Positions 22,985 to 32,143 of a DNA stretch of 64,000 nt are shown piece by piece. A program made the position numbers and the translations under genes. The notes under the pieces are model-generated. The model searched no databases. It was given only the letters and a program-made list of their open reading frames with translations, and was not told the DNA's origin. Source of the stretch: Fulvia fulva (Eukaryota > Ascomycota > Dothideomycetes > Mycosphaerellales > Mycosphaerellaceae); assembly GCF_020509005.1 (NCBI RefSeq), contig NC_063021.1:1550001-1614000 (forward strand), in the 5' to 3' direction. Within the stretch, counting starts at the first letter, position 1. Each line of letters starts with the position of its first letter.

Positions 22985-23318
22985 TGACATTGTACTGCTG
23001 TGCTTCTCGCGAAATGGCGCACGTGCTGTTTAGGATGATACCCGGTAGTGTGAATGATTCGGCGGTCTGTGCGTTTCGCGTCAATGGATTTGCTGAACAA
23101 TGGCCGACTGGGGTGAACTTGGATTTTCGAGAACACACCCGACTTTGCACACAACAATAAGGATTGAACATTGCCCTTGACCACTGACTTGAACGCACCA
23201 CGACTCTCTTCTTCCTCGACAAGACACACACCTGCTTAGTCGAGACATCGCGCATTCCACTGACAGCGAAACTCGTACCGCACCATTTACAAAGGACATC
23301 TCGACATCACAGCCAAGC
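22985..23318. other. Intergenic spacer with 5' leader of the first cluster gene
   Basis: Contains the RRP4 3' end and the leader of the next gene, which is C/A-rich before the ATG (ending CAGCCAAGC-ATG). No open reading frame here looks real. Confidence 0.5.
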
Positions 23319-24404
23319 ATGCCGCCTCATAAGACCGCGCCCGGAACGGGCAAGCACAGACAGATCCATGGTGATCTACACGAAGCGCTCACCAAGATTG
23401 TCGGCAAGACGCTGTATCTGCCAGAGCCAATGCTTACTCGAGTGCACGTGTATGCCACCTTCGCAAGAACTCTCTATCAACAGCTTCGGAGCGAGGACAA
23501 TGAGGCGCTTGACACGATCGGGTATCATGTGATGGCGGCGTATGAGTTGTTGGCCACTGCTGAGCTAGCGGATGAAGAGGACGAGGACGTTGAGGATGCT
23601 GTGGTCAATGCGCTTCAGCCATCTGCTCCGAAGAAGCGAGGTCGAGACAGCAAACAGACCAGGGCCGAGACGGTGGCAGCATCACCGAAGAGTGGGCGAG
23701 GCCGCGCTAGGGCAGCTGGCACTGGGTCAGAGCACACGAAAAGTTACGAGGACATTTTGGAGGTATTCCCTAAAGACAAGCAACGCCAGCCGAAGAAAGC
23801 ACCCATCGTCAATGATGAAGATGGACAAGCAGAAGGCGATGCGCCCCTTTGGAAGGCACTCCTTAAACAGAAGCGACGAGACAGGTCCAAGCAAGTGCCT
23901 GCTTTGGAGGAAGAGGGCAAAAATGAAGCAGGAGCTGGAGACGCTATCGCTACAGTATCTCAGCCCAAGCAGAAGAGCCGAAGCGGCTCGAAGCAAGCTC
24001 ACCTTCCGCCAGTCCAGAACAAAACAGTAGAGGCGGACGAGGCTGAGGATGAAGATGAGGCGCCTCTTCTAGTACCTGCCAAGCCTCGTGGCCACGTGGA
24101 GTCTGCCTCAACTCCGCAGCAAACTCAGCAACCAGCGAAATCGACTTCGACCACGCGTTCCTCGGGTAGGAACAAACGCAAGGCTAGCAATGACATCGAT
24201 GCGGACGCAGACGCGGCTCCTGCTGCGCCGAAGAGGTCGAAGCGGGTCCGCGGAGGTGATCTCGCCATCGATGGCAATCAAGGCATGGGCGGGAAGCAGA
24301 CTCGTGTTCCAGTCACGTTGTATCAAGCCGCAAACCAGAAGTGGTATGAGGTTCCTGGAGCTACTGAATGGCCTGGTTGGGCTATCGCGGAGACAACCGC
24401 TTAG
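23319..24404 (+). CDS. Lysine-rich, probably nuclear protein; cluster gene 1
   Basis: I do not recognise the family. The 361-residue protein has a folded-looking helical N-terminus (about 12-85, hydrophobic with LHEALTKIVGKTLYL and ARTLYQQL), then an acidic patch and a long low-complexity Lys/Arg/Ser/Ala region with several basic nuclear-localisation-like clusters (KKRGR near 105, RNKRK and KRSKR near 285-315). A short aromatic C-terminus contains W..VPGATEWPGWA. The last segment may be a small folded motif. It is the first of six same-strand genes of similar character spaced about 300 bp apart. A role on chromatin or nucleic acid is only an inference from composition. Confidence 0.75.
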   Translation: MPPHKTAPGTGKHRQIHGDLHEALTKIVGKTLYLPEPMLTRVHVYATFARTLYQQLRSEDNEALDTIGYHVMAAYELLATAELADEEDEDVEDAVVNALQPSAPKKRGRDSKQTRAETVAASPKSGRGRARAAGTGSEHTKSYEDILEVFPKDKQRQPKKAPIVNDEDGQAEGDAPLWKALLKQKRRDRSKQVPALEEEGKNEAGAGDAIATVSQPKQKSRSGSKQAHLPPVQNKTVEADEAEDEDEAPLLVPAKPRGHVESASTPQQTQQPAKSTSTTRSSGRNKRKASNDIDADADAAPAAPKRSKRVRGGDLAIDGNQGMGGKQTRVPVTLYQAANQKWYEVPGATEWPGWAIAETTA

Positions 24405-24714
24405 GTGCCTATCGAATAGCAAGGCGTCCAAGAATGACTTGGCCGCTTCACACCACATTCTACTGCGGTGTAAGCCCCCCGGCGTCACGCGCCTCGCAAT
24501 GCTCATTGTTATGCTACGAACAAAGAGGGGCACCGACGCATCTAGTTCAATCTCCATCGTTTCCGGCGACGAGGCTTGACAATGGGAACTTCTTTGTGCG
24601 ATGGAGGAGCTCGAAGGTGGAAGCATGTTATGATTAGGGCTGTGGGCATTGGCATCTAAGCCTTCTGCATTATCTTGAGACCAAAGACTTGAAGCGCTAT
24701 TGCACTATCCCACG
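24405..24714. other. Spacer between cluster genes 1 and 2
   Basis: 310 bp holding the terminator of one gene and the promoter of the next. No motif recognised. Open frames here overlap only the 3' end of the upstream gene in other frames. Confidence 0.4.
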
Positions 24715-25830
24715 ATGAAGACTAGACGGGACCCCGATAAGCGCAAGCCAGACTCTCCCAAGAAGCAACCACCCAAGAAGCCTGGTCCCGTGAAGAAGCC
24801 TGCGAAGAGCAGTCCTCGCAAGACTACGACCGTAAAAGATGCTCCCAAAGCTGGCGCTCCCAAAGTTGTTACCAAGAAAGGTGCCTCTCCAGCACCCCCG
24901 AAGCCAGCCAAGTTGACTGCCGCGGAGAAAAAAGCCGCGAATGAAAAGAAGACTCGGCAATTCGAGCGGCTGGCCAGGCGGAAGAAGAAGGTTGAACACC
25001 TTAGGCAAGGACTTCTCACCAAAGAGCAGCAAAAAGCAGCCCAGGGAATTGCCGAAGCCGTGAACACCGTCCATAAGGCTCTTGAGAATGACCCAGAGCT
25101 TTACGGCAAACTGCTGGAACGACTGACTCCCTCGTTCGACACATTGCGTCGACTGGCCGTCAAGAACCCTCTGACATACAGAAAGATAGCCAAAGGGCTT
25201 TATCAAGACAACTATGTGGCGGAGGGAGACACGGATGTCGACGAAGACGATGAAGACGACGACGACGATGAAGTCGACGACGACGATGAAGACGACGACG
25301 ACGAAGAAGATGATGAAGAGCCGCCTGCGCCTCCAACAAAAGGACGCAAACGCAAAGTCGTGAACTCTACTGATGAAGATGAGGAGCCAGTTGAAGAGCC
25401 ACGCAAACCCAGAGGGGGCAAGGCCGGCACTGGCAAGAAAGGCGCGGCCAATGATGAGGATGAGGGAAAGTCTAGCAAGCCTCCTGTCGACAAGGGTCCT
25501 TCCAGTAACAAGAGGAAGTCACCCCCGAAAGACAAGGGCGATGACGATGTCGACCAGCCGATCGCCAAGAGGACGAGGAGCACACCTCCTCCTGCTGCCG
25601 CCAGAAACGATGGACCTGGAAAGTCGGTCGGCGGACTCACCAAAGAAGATCTGGCCAAGACTAAGATCCCTAGAGCCCCCAGGGCTGCTGGAGCTTCGAG
25701 CAGCAGACGTGGTGCAGGTAGGGCTGCTGCTAACACCAGGTCCGCTGGCATGGCGTCCTCGCGGGCAACAGGTGCAAATGCCGCGCCAGTGGGTAGCAGG
25801 ACCAGAAGCAAGGCCCGTGGGAAGAAGTAG
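24715..25830 (+). CDS. Lysine/proline-rich protein with long acidic tract; cluster gene 2
   Basis: The 371-residue protein starts at the first ATG in frame, 24,715. The N-terminus is MKTRRDPDKRKPD followed by KKP/KPAK repeats like those of histone H1 tails. Residues about 75-170 form a helical, possibly folded module (RQFERLARRKKKVEHLRQG, then L.RLTPSFDTLRRLAVKNPLTYRKIAKGLYQ). An almost pure Asp/Glu tract follows (about 178-207), then alternating basic and acidic blocks with KRKVVN and AKRTR nuclear-signal-like motifs, and an Arg/Ala/Ser tail ending in RTRSKARGKK. Unknown family. Such acidic-basic layouts occur in chromatin and nucleolar proteins, but that role is inferred. It shares the TR..D start with cluster genes 4 and 5. 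Confidence 0.75.
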   Translation: MKTRRDPDKRKPDSPKKQPPKKPGPVKKPAKSSPRKTTTVKDAPKAGAPKVVTKKGASPAPPKPAKLTAAEKKAANEKKTRQFERLARRKKKVEHLRQGLLTKEQQKAAQGIAEAVNTVHKALENDPELYGKLLERLTPSFDTLRRLAVKNPLTYRKIAKGLYQDNYVAEGDTDVDEDDEDDDDDEVDDDDEDDDDEEDDEEPPAPPTKGRKRKVVNSTDEDEEPVEEPRKPRGGKAGTGKKGAANDEDEGKSSKPPVDKGPSSNKRKSPPKDKGDDDVDQPIAKRTRSTPPPAAARNDGPGKSVGGLTKEDLAKTKIPRAPRAAGASSSRRGAGRAAANTRSAGMASSRATGANAAPVGSRTRSKARGKK

Positions 25831-26122
25831 AGCTGAAGTAGCTGTTGAATGGCATGATGTTAATTCTTCCTCACTTGTGTACAAAATCTTGGCACGTTGG
25901 CGGCAGATCTCGATATCGCAGTCATACCGGTGGGTTCGAAAAGGTATGCATTCTGCTGAGCAGGATTGGTGACCTGGCTTTGCTGCGTCCCTTTGTCTCG
26001 CAGTACGGCCTCCTGATCCGGCCTGTCGACCCACACATGAACAAAGGGTTAGACATGGCTATGTTCTTATCAGAACCACATGAAGCTGCATGCTGGCTCA
26101 GAGTCAATCACTTACGTTCGTC

Positions 26123-26725
26123 ATGGCGCCCAAGAATAACAGTACCACGAGGAACGGGCAGAAGCGCGGTGTGCGTGTCCCAAAAGGCACAAAGCGTTCA
26201 TCGAAAACTCCAGTCACCCCAAAGCAGAAGACACCACCATCTAAAGGTCGTTCAGCCATCAAGAAAGGCGAAGACAGACCCATCAGCAAATTTGAAGAAC
26301 GGCGAGCCGTCAAGCTTCAGCGTGAGCTGGATGGCATAATCACAGACATGAGACAGGCATCCGACATCTATGGCTCGCTGCTCCGAGACATTGTCACCGT
26401 TAGGGGTCGCCTTGAGGATCTCACCGACATCATTCTCTGTGAACAGACAATCGGAGAGCTGAGAGAAGCGAGCAAAAGCTTGCGAGAGGACGAGCCTGAG
26501 GTTTGGAAGAAGCTTGTCCCGGACGTCGTTCCTGATCTTGTATTTTCGCCATCGCCATCGCCTTCCCCGAAGCCGAAGGTCACGCCGAGTGGGAAGCGGA
26601 AGGCAGACGACGGCGGGGATGTGGAGTTCAAGACGCCGTCGAAGAAGCCGAAGGTTGTCTCACCGACGCTGACAGCAGCTTCGAGTAGGCCGCGAAGGAC
26701 CACGACGCCGGCCAAAACAGCCTAG
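26123..26725 (+). CDS. Basic protein with helical core; cluster gene 3
   Basis: The 200-residue protein starts at the ATG at 26,123; an in-frame ATG does not occur earlier. The N-terminal about 50 residues are Lys/Thr/Pro-rich (GTKRSSKTPVTPKQKTPPSK), followed by a helical module (about 55-140: FEERRAVKLQRELDGII, then LLRDIVTVRGRLEDL). The tail carries SPSPSPKPK and a KRKADDG nuclear-signal-like cluster and ends in a Ser/Arg/Thr-rich segment. No family recognised. The tail-core-tail layout is the same as in its neighbours, 292 bp after the previous gene and 301 bp before the next. Confidence 0.72.
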   Translation: MAPKNNSTTRNGQKRGVRVPKGTKRSSKTPVTPKQKTPPSKGRSAIKKGEDRPISKFEERRAVKLQRELDGIITDMRQASDIYGSLLRDIVTVRGRLEDLTDIILCEQTIGELREASKSLREDEPEVWKKLVPDVVPDLVFSPSPSPSPKPKVTPSGKRKADDGGDVEFKTPSKKPKVVSPTLTAASSRPRRTTTPAKTA

Positions 26726-27026
26726 TCGTGCTTCAAGGAATGTTGAAGCTGTCCAGTAGTGTAGCGCATTCGATACTTTGACCTCAAAAAGTCCCTGGTG
26801 CCCCTTCACATCATGCACTGGAGTCAATGAGCCACTAACCCCTGTTGATGGCCTTCATTGATGGCTTTGTCCTCATGTCCAGATCCGGCGCCGACAGACG
26901 CATAAAGGCGATCAATCAAAGAGTCGCCCAATGTTGACGATATGCACCATAAGTCGTTGGCAGTTCTGTGTTGCACAGGCAAGACTTCTAACTAGCAAGT
27001 CTCACCCTAACATTATCGACTCCAAC

Positions 27027-27539
27027 ATGGCCCAGACCAGATCCCAAGACAAGAAGCCGCCTGCCGCTTCGAAGAAGCCTGGCCAAGCCACCAAAGCGAC
27101 GGTCAAGTCATCGACCAAGCCGACGGCAGCTTCCAAGAAGCCTAGCAAAGTCACCAAATCGACAGTCAGGCCATCTACCAAGCCAAAGACGAGGCAGACT
27201 ACCAAGTCGAGTGCGCAGCCCGTGACTGAGCCGACTCGCGCGCCCAAGTCGAACAGGAGGACCAGCTATAAACTGCTTTCCCCCCATGCCGAGATGAGAC
27301 TGAGAGGCCTGGCGGGTTTTCTCTCGTCATCCTACCCGCTGGGACAACAGGTAGAGATCTATGCCGCCCGCATTGCGTTGTTGCAGAATGATATGAAGAG
27401 TGATTACCATGCTATCGGCTTAGCTAGCTTTGGATTGGATCAGACGAAGAGGGTCTTGCGAAATTTTGCGAAGGACTACTACAGAGATCTGGAGGGCGGC
27501 ACTGCCAATGTCTATGAGCCTGAGAATATGGAGGAGTAG
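27027..27539 (+). CDS. H1-tail-like basic protein; cluster gene 4
   Basis: 170 residues from the ATG at 27,027. The first about 80 residues consist of imperfect repeats (AASKKPGQATKATVKSSTKP, then AASKKPSKVTKSTVRPSTKP), a near-exact internal duplication of about 20 residues. This is followed by a short likely folded part (about 90-160) with LRGLAGFLSSSYPLGQQVEIYAARIALL and an acidic end. The start MAQTRSQDKKPPAA is strikingly like MGKTRAQDSAEKSAA of the next gene, which supports paralogy. Function unknown. The basic tail suggests nucleic-acid or chromatin contact (inference). Confidence 0.7.
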   Translation: MAQTRSQDKKPPAASKKPGQATKATVKSSTKPTAASKKPSKVTKSTVRPSTKPKTRQTTKSSAQPVTEPTRAPKSNRRTSYKLLSPHAEMRLRGLAGFLSSSYPLGQQVEIYAARIALLQNDMKSDYHAIGLASFGLDQTKRVLRNFAKDYYRDLEGGTANVYEPENMEE

Positions 27540-27877
27540 ATGAGGGCTCGGATGGTGCGGAGTTATGGAGGAGAGAGCTTGTGTATAGTAATTTCTGATA
27601 GTATATAATCAACTCTGAGGCTTTCCCTTGGTCACGGCTACCGGATCTCCCGGCAATGTGACATCTACAGTGTTGCGTCTCAATCCGGCAACACAGTCAC
27701 AACAAAGAAAGCGATACACTATGCAAGCATTCTGTCTTTACAAGCATCGGCTTTCACATGCATTGCTTGGATCACCCGTGGCTTCCGAAACCGGCGTCAT
27801 GCTTTTGACAAAGCGCATGGTGTCAAAGAGATATCTTCACGACTGCCCCGGTTGACATACAATTCTCGGATCGCATC

Positions 27878-28669
27878 ATGGGAAAGACGCGAGCTCAAGA
27901 TTCGGCTGAAAAGTCAGCTGCAACTCCAAGGAAATCAGCCCAAGCAGGCGTCGAGAGACCGATAGCCAAGAGGTTGTCCACGACCAGAGCCAGCTCAAAG
28001 AAGTCTTCGTCGACAGGCAAGCCCATGTCCAGTACTCCGAGCGACCAAGACCAGCAGCCCCAGTCACCAGTGAGAGTGGATTCAGATGATGTGACAAGAG
28101 GGCGCCGTCCAGGCTTGTATCATTTCAAGCTCATCGATGGCAAAGCCATTCCACAGAGAATCCCCTCTCCAGACTCTTCATTCAAGCCGAGGCGTCCACC
28201 TGCCAAGCAGCCTCCTCCAAAGCAACTATCATTAGAGGAATGGCGCAGTGCGGCGGACCGTGGCATGAGGCTACAGGAGTACATCAAGAAGCTCCTCCAG
28301 CTTAAGAAATTGCTAGAGGACGATTCCCTTAACGACATCGCCAGAACTCTCGAGGAGGCGGAGCGTCAGCTTTATCATAAGAGAATGACGTGGCAGGATC
28401 CACCCAAGGAAATCGACCGGGGATTCTTTCCTCTCGACGAAAAGACTCTTGCTCGTATTGCGGCAGGGGAAAGGGTGGAGGAACTGGACAAAGCATTCGA
28501 GAAACCACTTATCAGCACTGGTATCGGTCTCTTCGGCGGCAGTGTCAACATCCCAAGTGAGCCTCCAGCTACTCCGGAACTGGAGCCTGCTAGAGGCATT
28601 CATCAAGCCATCAAGGCCACAACCTATCAAGGCCACGTGGGAGTAGGGCTAGATGAGGCGCTTGAGTGA
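27878..28669 (+). CDS. Basic N-tail protein with helical domain; cluster gene 5
   Basis: 263 residues. A disordered N-tail (1-105) is rich in Lys, Ser, Ala and Pro and starts with MGKTRAQDS. A helical module follows (about 108-170, LSLEEWRSAADRGMRLQEYI, KKLLQLKKLLEDDSLNDIA), and then a less charged C-terminus with FFPLDEKTLARIAAGERVEELDKAFEKP, which looks folded. No known domain recognised. Compared with genes 2-4 the C-terminal part is longer and the acidic tract is missing. The single ATG at 27,878 is well placed and I see no intron. Confidence 0.72.
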   Translation: MGKTRAQDSAEKSAATPRKSAQAGVERPIAKRLSTTRASSKKSSSTGKPMSSTPSDQDQQPQSPVRVDSDDVTRGRRPGLYHFKLIDGKAIPQRIPSPDSSFKPRRPPAKQPPPKQLSLEEWRSAADRGMRLQEYIKKLLQLKKLLEDDSLNDIARTLEEAERQLYHKRMTWQDPPKEIDRGFFPLDEKTLARIAAGERVEELDKAFEKPLISTGIGLFGGSVNIPSEPPATPELEPARGIHQAIKATTYQGHVGVGLDEALE

Positions 28670-29054
28670 TTCATAACGCGTTGTGCCCCGGCTAGATAGA
28701 GCGTCAGTCCTGTAGGCTTCGTCTAGATACCACATACAGGCTATGCAGAAAATTAGTAACACTTGCGTGTTGACTTGGAGTGGTGTAGCTACAGCCAAGG
28801 GATTGGGCCGGTAATGCAAGTCAATCTATTAGCAGTATCGAGTAACAAATAGAATGACATTCATTTTCAGCAGAGCAGACGTCCCGATCCCCAATAGCTC
28901 CTTCAGATATCGGGCGAATCGGCCAGTGCCCGAATCGAGATGGCACATTCCTGCTCATTCCATGAGGACAAAGGGTAACAATGCAATGTGAAGCAATTGA
29001 CTAGGCCTTGTTCTCGCAATTAACAAGACGCAGCCGTCCCACTCTTTTGCCGAG
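28670..29054. other. Spacer between cluster genes 5 and 6
   Basis: 385 bp without a convincing reading frame. It contains the 3' end of one gene and the promoter of the next. Confidence 0.4.
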
Positions 29055-29399
29055 ATGACCGGCGACACTTCAACCTCCACGGTACCCAGAGCGATGTCCA
29101 AGTCACATCCAGACACAGCCACGAAGCAGCCGGCTTTGAAGTCGCCTACCCAAACAACGCCGGTTACATCTGGAGCACCCTCGAGCACAAAGACCCTGTC
29201 AAAGGTAACAAAGAAGAGCCCAGAAGTATGTGCGCAGCCTAGGCCTAAGCGAACGAATGCCGGAAACTGGTATGCGAAGATGAAGCCTTTGTACGAGAAT
29301 AAGGAGATGCTGGACCAGATTCTACCGGAAGACGACGACGATTCGAATTATGAGGGTCCTATTACAGAGGACGACTATTCTGATGATAATGATGGATGA
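29055..29399 (+). CDS. Small basic/acidic protein; cluster gene 6
   Basis: 114 residues. The first about 70 are Thr/Ser/Pro/Lys-rich and disordered. A short conserved-looking block (KRTNAGNWYAKMKPLYENKE) is followed by an Asp/Glu-rich tail (EDDDDSNYEGPITEDDYSDD). It is the smallest and last member of the array and may be a shortened paralogue. Coding status rests on composition, context and a clean ATG-to-stop frame, so it is less certain than the others. Confidence 0.55.
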   Translation: MTGDTSTSTVPRAMSKSHPDTATKQPALKSPTQTTPVTSGAPSSTKTLSKVTKKSPEVCAQPRPKRTNAGNWYAKMKPLYENKEMLDQILPEDDDDSNYEGPITEDDYSDDNDG

Positions 29400-29824
29400 A
29401 GTGGTGGAGGGAAGGAATGAGCTGTAGCGTTTGAACGCATCTGAAGTGACAAGGATGGTTACCTTGGCGGGTTCCTTAGGGCGTGACGACAAGGAGAATG
29501 TGCGTAGGATAAAGCCTGCGTCACGATGGTGAGCAGGAAGCCACACGGACGTGACAATTTGAAGGCGAGTCTTACTTATGACACATCAGAAAGCAGGACG
29601 TATTCGGTAGCTGAGGGTAGAGTGCTGGCTCACACAACGCCGTCCCCGTCTCGAAGCTTCGATTGTGCTCATCGCAATGTGCATAATATGACTGAGCCAA
29701 GAGTCGACGCCTCGCACTCTCTGCCATATGAAACTTTGTGTCGCGCCAAGCTTGTTGAGCAACGTAGACCTCTGTGCCGTAAACCAGTGCATTACTGCAC
29801 GCTGGCTGAGTTTCGAATCGTCTG
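29400..29824. other. Convergent intergenic region
   Basis: 425 bp between the last cluster gene (plus) and the F-box gene (minus), so it holds two 3' ends. Short open frames on both strands have no recognisable product. Confidence 0.4.
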
Positions 29825-31174
29825 CTAGTACTCGTTTCCTTCGAAGACCGCGTTCTGCGCGAGGTCCATAAGGTGCTGATGGATGGTAGCGCTACCTGTC
29901 GTAGCTTTATAGCTGTCCTCTGTCATGTATAGACTCCAGCTCATCCCAGTATCGGCACCCCAGAGTGTCAAGCAGTCGATGTTCATGGTTTGTGCTATCC
30001 ATCTGAACATACGACGCCAATCGTCTGTAGTGTCAAGGGCGACGAATGAGAGCTTCAGGGTCCGTAGGGTGTTCTTGTGGGGCTCCAGGAGGGCTTTGAG
30101 GGCATGAAGCGTGAAGAGTCCACCTGTAAGAGCAATGGTCTCCAGACGATTGTTGCGAAGATAAGCGCCAAGATTCGGATTGACGTGATCCTCATTGTAC
30201 TTCCCACCGTAGCCAAGGTTAAGATCAATCGTGCGCAAGGAGGAGGTGATGCCCAGCGCTTTTGACAAAGTTGTCAACCATGGCTTATACTCGTCTTCCA
30301 TCTCTTCGTCCTCGTCACGTGAATCTTCCTCATACTCGTCTTCATCCTCTTCGTCTTCCAGGTCGTCAGATGTCTCCAGCCTTAAGGTCAGTGATGCTAG
30401 CTTTTCGAAGCTTGCCCTCCGATCATCCTGCTGCGAACGCCTCAAGCAGCGACCTGCTAGGGCTACAGGAGCATTGTCCTGGACGACTAGTTCATAGACC
30501 GGGAACTTGGTGCTCGCAACGGCGTCTAAGAGCATGCTCATAGCTGAGATCATCAGCCCGTCCGAGTCATACTCCAGGTCCGACACGAACATGTCCTCCA
30601 ATCTCAAGTGCCTGTATACAGACGTGATGTCTACCTTTTCTGCCAGCTGATGTGTGCCGAATGCGATATTCGGATAGGTCGGGCTGCACCCCAACTGGAG
30701 GGACGGCACGATGCCTGCTGCCGAAAGATTTGCCAAAGTTGATCTGAGCAATTTCCTCGTACGCTCAGCGCCATTAACTTTCCGTTCCAAGTTCGATCTT
30801 GCAATAAGCGCTTTTTGGGCTTCTACACGCTGGTTGCGGTCTTCCAGCTACTGTGTTGTGGGTCTATCTTCATCGTCAAACAGCGTAATCCAGTCAAAGG
30901 ATACTGTAGAGACAGACATTTCCCCAATCACGGACTCCAGCTGTCTCAACTTCCTCCTCAGCCTCTCATCCTTTGAGATAGCGACCAAACACTCCAGCGA
31001 GTAGGGGGTGATGAGATGCCTCCTCTTGCTGAAGAATTTATCAAGGAACGGATCGTCGACCGCACGTGACAGATCGCGACAGACAGAGCGAAGCGCGAGG
31101 ATATCCTTCCTGTCGATGAGATTTGCGATCATGTGCTGAAGCTCGGTCGGAATGCGCAGCAAGCCTGGTGCCAT
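29825..31174 (-). pseudogene. F-box protein gene with one in-frame TAG
   Basis: The protein begins MAPGLLRIPTELQHMIANLI followed by LRSVCRDLSRAV, a clear F-box (about residues 6-45), the motif that binds SKP1 in SCF ubiquitin ligases. The frame reads 108 residues to TAG at 30,848-30,850 and then continues in the same frame, without a shift, for about 340 more residues to 29,825. The downstream part is leucine-rich-repeat-like (L.TL.L, LRTIDLNLGYGG) with an acidic insert. The 57 bases after the stop also read as sensible helical sequence (LEDRNQRVEAQKALIARSNL). I see no intron of normal length that would remove the stop. It is either a recent nonsense allele, a readthrough stop or a sequence error. 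Confidence 0.75.
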
Positions 31175-32143
31175 GATTGCAAGGTGGCACGTCGTGAAGT
31201 ACGGTGTGGAGATTGCTATAGTGCGGTGATACTGGGTGGAATGTTGTTGAAGATGGGAGTGCGCGGTGGTTTCGGATAGTGTAGCCGAAGTCGGTGACGG
31301 TGAGTCTCTGGCGATGGAGAGATTGTACGCTGTGCCTGCCTTGAGGGAACCGAGGTACCTCTCGTGATCAGTGGAGCGTGCGATTGCGGCGGTACACGCA
31401 GTATCAAGCAGAGTGGCCTTGGCGATAGTGCCGCTGGTGGCTGAAGAGGTGAAGTCTGGATGTAGTGCAGTGTACTGCAGTGATTTCTGTTGGGATGGTT
31501 CTCGGTCAACGTGGTTTTAAGCTGTGGTTGTTCGTCAATGCGACTTCTGTCGTCGTGTTGAATCTCGCTGTGGTAACGAGCGGCGAGTGGTCGAAAATAG
31601 CTGTTTGATTCTGTTGGGTGGTGTTTGAGCGGTAGGTGACAGTCGAAGTAGCTTGTTGGTGACGAAGTAGTGCTGTCTCGCAGTCAAGTCCGCTCATAAA
31701 AGCTTTGCGACGTTCTATCAGGCGGTATGCAAGCGGTAGGTGATAGTCGAAGTAGCTTGTTGGTGACGGAGCAGTGTTGTCTCGCAGTCAAAGTCTGCGC
31801 ATGAAGAGCTATTTGGCCTTCAGCTGGCGCACACGCACATGCTTAGCCCCACTTCAACCTTCAAACGCAGCGTGAATGCGACACATCCTTGCACATGGGT
31901 GCCTCAGGAACATGACCGTTCTCATTGTCAATCACAAGTAAAGAAGTAACACTACGAAACAAAGTCCTAGTGGCAAGGGCACAGCTAAGCCCCTCGAAAT
32001 CCTCGCAAGTCGCGGGTATACCATAACGCCAGTCTTTTCCCAAACGCCATGCCGTGAGCTCATGACTCGTTTCATTTGTCGAGCCAGCTCGCAACGTTCT
32101 CTAATATGCCCATCCGCATTCCCTCCAACCTTCCCTGCGCATC
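31175..32143. other. F-box gene upstream region with tandem duplication
   Basis: About 970 bp between the OPY2 stop and the F-box start, both genes on the minus strand. It contains a 104-bp-period duplication (31,629-31,810, listed separately). Open frames here are short and have biased composition, and I do not support any as a gene. Confidence 0.5.
31629..31810. repeat. Two-copy tandem repeat, period 104 bp
   Basis: The block beginning GCGGTAGGTGACAGTCGAAG at 31,629-31,703 recurs at 31,733-31,810 with a few substitutions (for example GACGAAGTAG versus GACGGAGCAG). The copies are about 75 bp long and separated by about 29 bp. It lies upstream of the F-box gene and downstream of OPY2. Confidence 0.85.

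Noticed and set aside
25212..25811. 199-codon minus-strand frame rich in serine
   Set aside because: Antisense of the acidic tract and basic blocks of cluster gene 2. The serine run is simply the complement of the Asp/Glu codons.
26931..27026. Upstream extension of cluster gene 4
   Set aside because: The frame is open from 26,931 but the extra residues (MLTICTISRWQFCV) are unlike the basic tail. The ATG at 27,027 gives the shared MAQTR start.
30231..30543. Two plus-strand frames of about 90 codons rich in Ser
   Set aside because: Antisense of the acidic insert in the F-box gene.
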